Positions 13,111 to 13,439 of a stretch of 13,439 nt of DNA are shown here, piece after piece (the stretch's first letter is position 1; every line of letters starts with the position of its first letter). Under the pieces are notes generated by a model. That model saw only the letters and a list, made by a program, of their open reading frames with translations, searched no databases and was not told where the DNA came from. A program made the translations under genes and the position numbers. Source of the DNA: an uncultured Aeromicrobium sp. (lineage in GTDB: Bacteria > Actinomycetota > Actinomycetes > Propionibacteriales > Nocardioidaceae). The stretch spans positions 1 through 13,439 of the forward strand of contig NZ_CAMJVP010000073.1 of the NCBI RefSeq assembly GCF_946221465.1. The letters run 5' to 3'.

Positions 13111-13439
13111 GTGGATGTCATCGCCGAAGTCGAACGCTCCGGGCTCGTGGAGAGTCGTCACCGTGGCGTCGTCGTGCGCGTCGACGCCGAGGGCGCGGTG
13201 ATCTGGGCCATCGGAGAGCCCGACACCGTCATCTATCCACGCTCCGCGAACAAGCCGTTCCAGGCCCTCGCGATGCTGCGGGCCGGTCTGTCCCTGACCG
13301 GCGAGCATCTCGCTCTGGCGGCGGCGAGCCACTCTGCGGAGCCCTTTCATCTCGAGGCGGTTCGACAGGTGCTGGATCGAGCGGGGCTCACCGAGGACGC
13401 GCTGCGGACGCCGCTGGAAGACATCCGCCTCGTCAGGAC
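13111..13439 (+). CDS. L-asparaginase (asparaginase II-type family), N-terminal part
   Basis: The frame from GTG at 13111 runs open to the window end (109 codons plus two bases). It encodes the N-terminal third of the actinobacterial/rhizobial-type asparaginase family (PF06089 as I recall), which hydrolyses L-asparagine to aspartate and ammonia in the cytoplasm. Diagnostic strings are ERSGLVESRHRGVVV (8-22), IYPRSANKPFQALAMLRAG (41-59) and LALAAASHSAEPFHLEAVR (67-85). The family usually starts just before V-x-R-S-G-x-x-E-S-R-H, which supports this GTG. No ribosome site precedes it and a -10 lies at leaderless distance. The gene is cut by the window, so its length and intactness are unknown. 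It is transcribed away from manC and has no evident link to the aldarate genes. Confidence 0.9.
   Translation, partial: MDVIAEVERSGLVESRHRGVVVRVDAEGAVIWAIGEPDTVIYPRSANKPFQALAMLRAGLSLTGEHLALAAASHSAEPFHLEAVRQVLDRAGLTEDALRTPLEDIRLVR

Noticed and set aside
13042..13350. A 102-codon - strand frame ending near 13042 that looks somewhat protein-like
   Set aside because: It is antisense to the asparaginase start region, which has strong family strings, and I recognise no family in it.
1..13439. CRISPR arrays, tRNA/rRNA genes, insertion sequences, phage or defence genes
   Set aside because: I looked for regular repeats, tRNA-like cloverleafs, transposase motifs and defence domains and saw none; the window is metabolic and regulatory.

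Overview
The window is very GC-rich, with almost exclusively G/C third codon positions, frequent GTG starts, ATGA-type stop/start overlaps and one probable leaderless gene. This points to a high-GC actinobacterium. A Micrococcales-like host is plausible, but the sequence does not settle the genus.

Layout. (1) Positions 1-1084, + strand: the 3' part of a D-isomer-specific 2-hydroxyacid dehydrogenase, then a TauE/SafE (TSUP) membrane permease in ATGA overlap. The first 39 bases form a perfect fold-back hairpin that looks like a sequence-end artefact. (2) 1086-3395, - strand: a LysR-type regulator and glucarate dehydratase (gudD). (3) 3541-7951, + strand, divergent from the regulator: tctC-tctB-tctA (a complete tripartite tricarboxylate-type transporter), a universal stress protein and a medium-chain dehydrogenase. 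All are nearly contiguous, most with 4-bp overlaps. (4) A strong inverted repeat at 7957-7994 separates this operon from a convergent one. (5) 8016-11684, - strand: kdgD, then an alpha-ketoglutaric semialdehyde dehydrogenase, then an L-talarate/galactarate dehydratase, almost without gaps. (6) 11791-12840, - strand: mannose-1-phosphate guanylyltransferase. (7) After a 270-bp gap, the 5' part of an actinobacterial-type L-asparaginase begins at 13111 on the + strand and runs off the window.

Regions 2-5 form one metabolic unit for hexaric (aldaric) acids. Two enolase-superfamily dehydratases take D-glucarate (and probably L-idarate) and galactarate/L-talarate to the same product, 5-keto-4-deoxyglucarate. 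KdgD decarboxylates and dehydrates that to alpha-ketoglutaric semialdehyde, and the aldehyde dehydrogenase oxidises it to alpha-ketoglutarate. The Tct system is the likely aldarate importer, in place of the MFS permease used by enterobacteria.

The most notable observation is regulatory. The promoters of gudD, tctC and kdgD, spread over 9.3 kb and both strands, share a bipartite element, xGxATCA-N17-GTTGGAC. The second box supplies the -35 hexamer in all three, and a TAnnnT -10 follows 18-19 bp later. I noticed GTTGGAC nowhere else in the window. The locus therefore looks like a three-promoter regulon, most simply controlled by the adjacent LysR protein.
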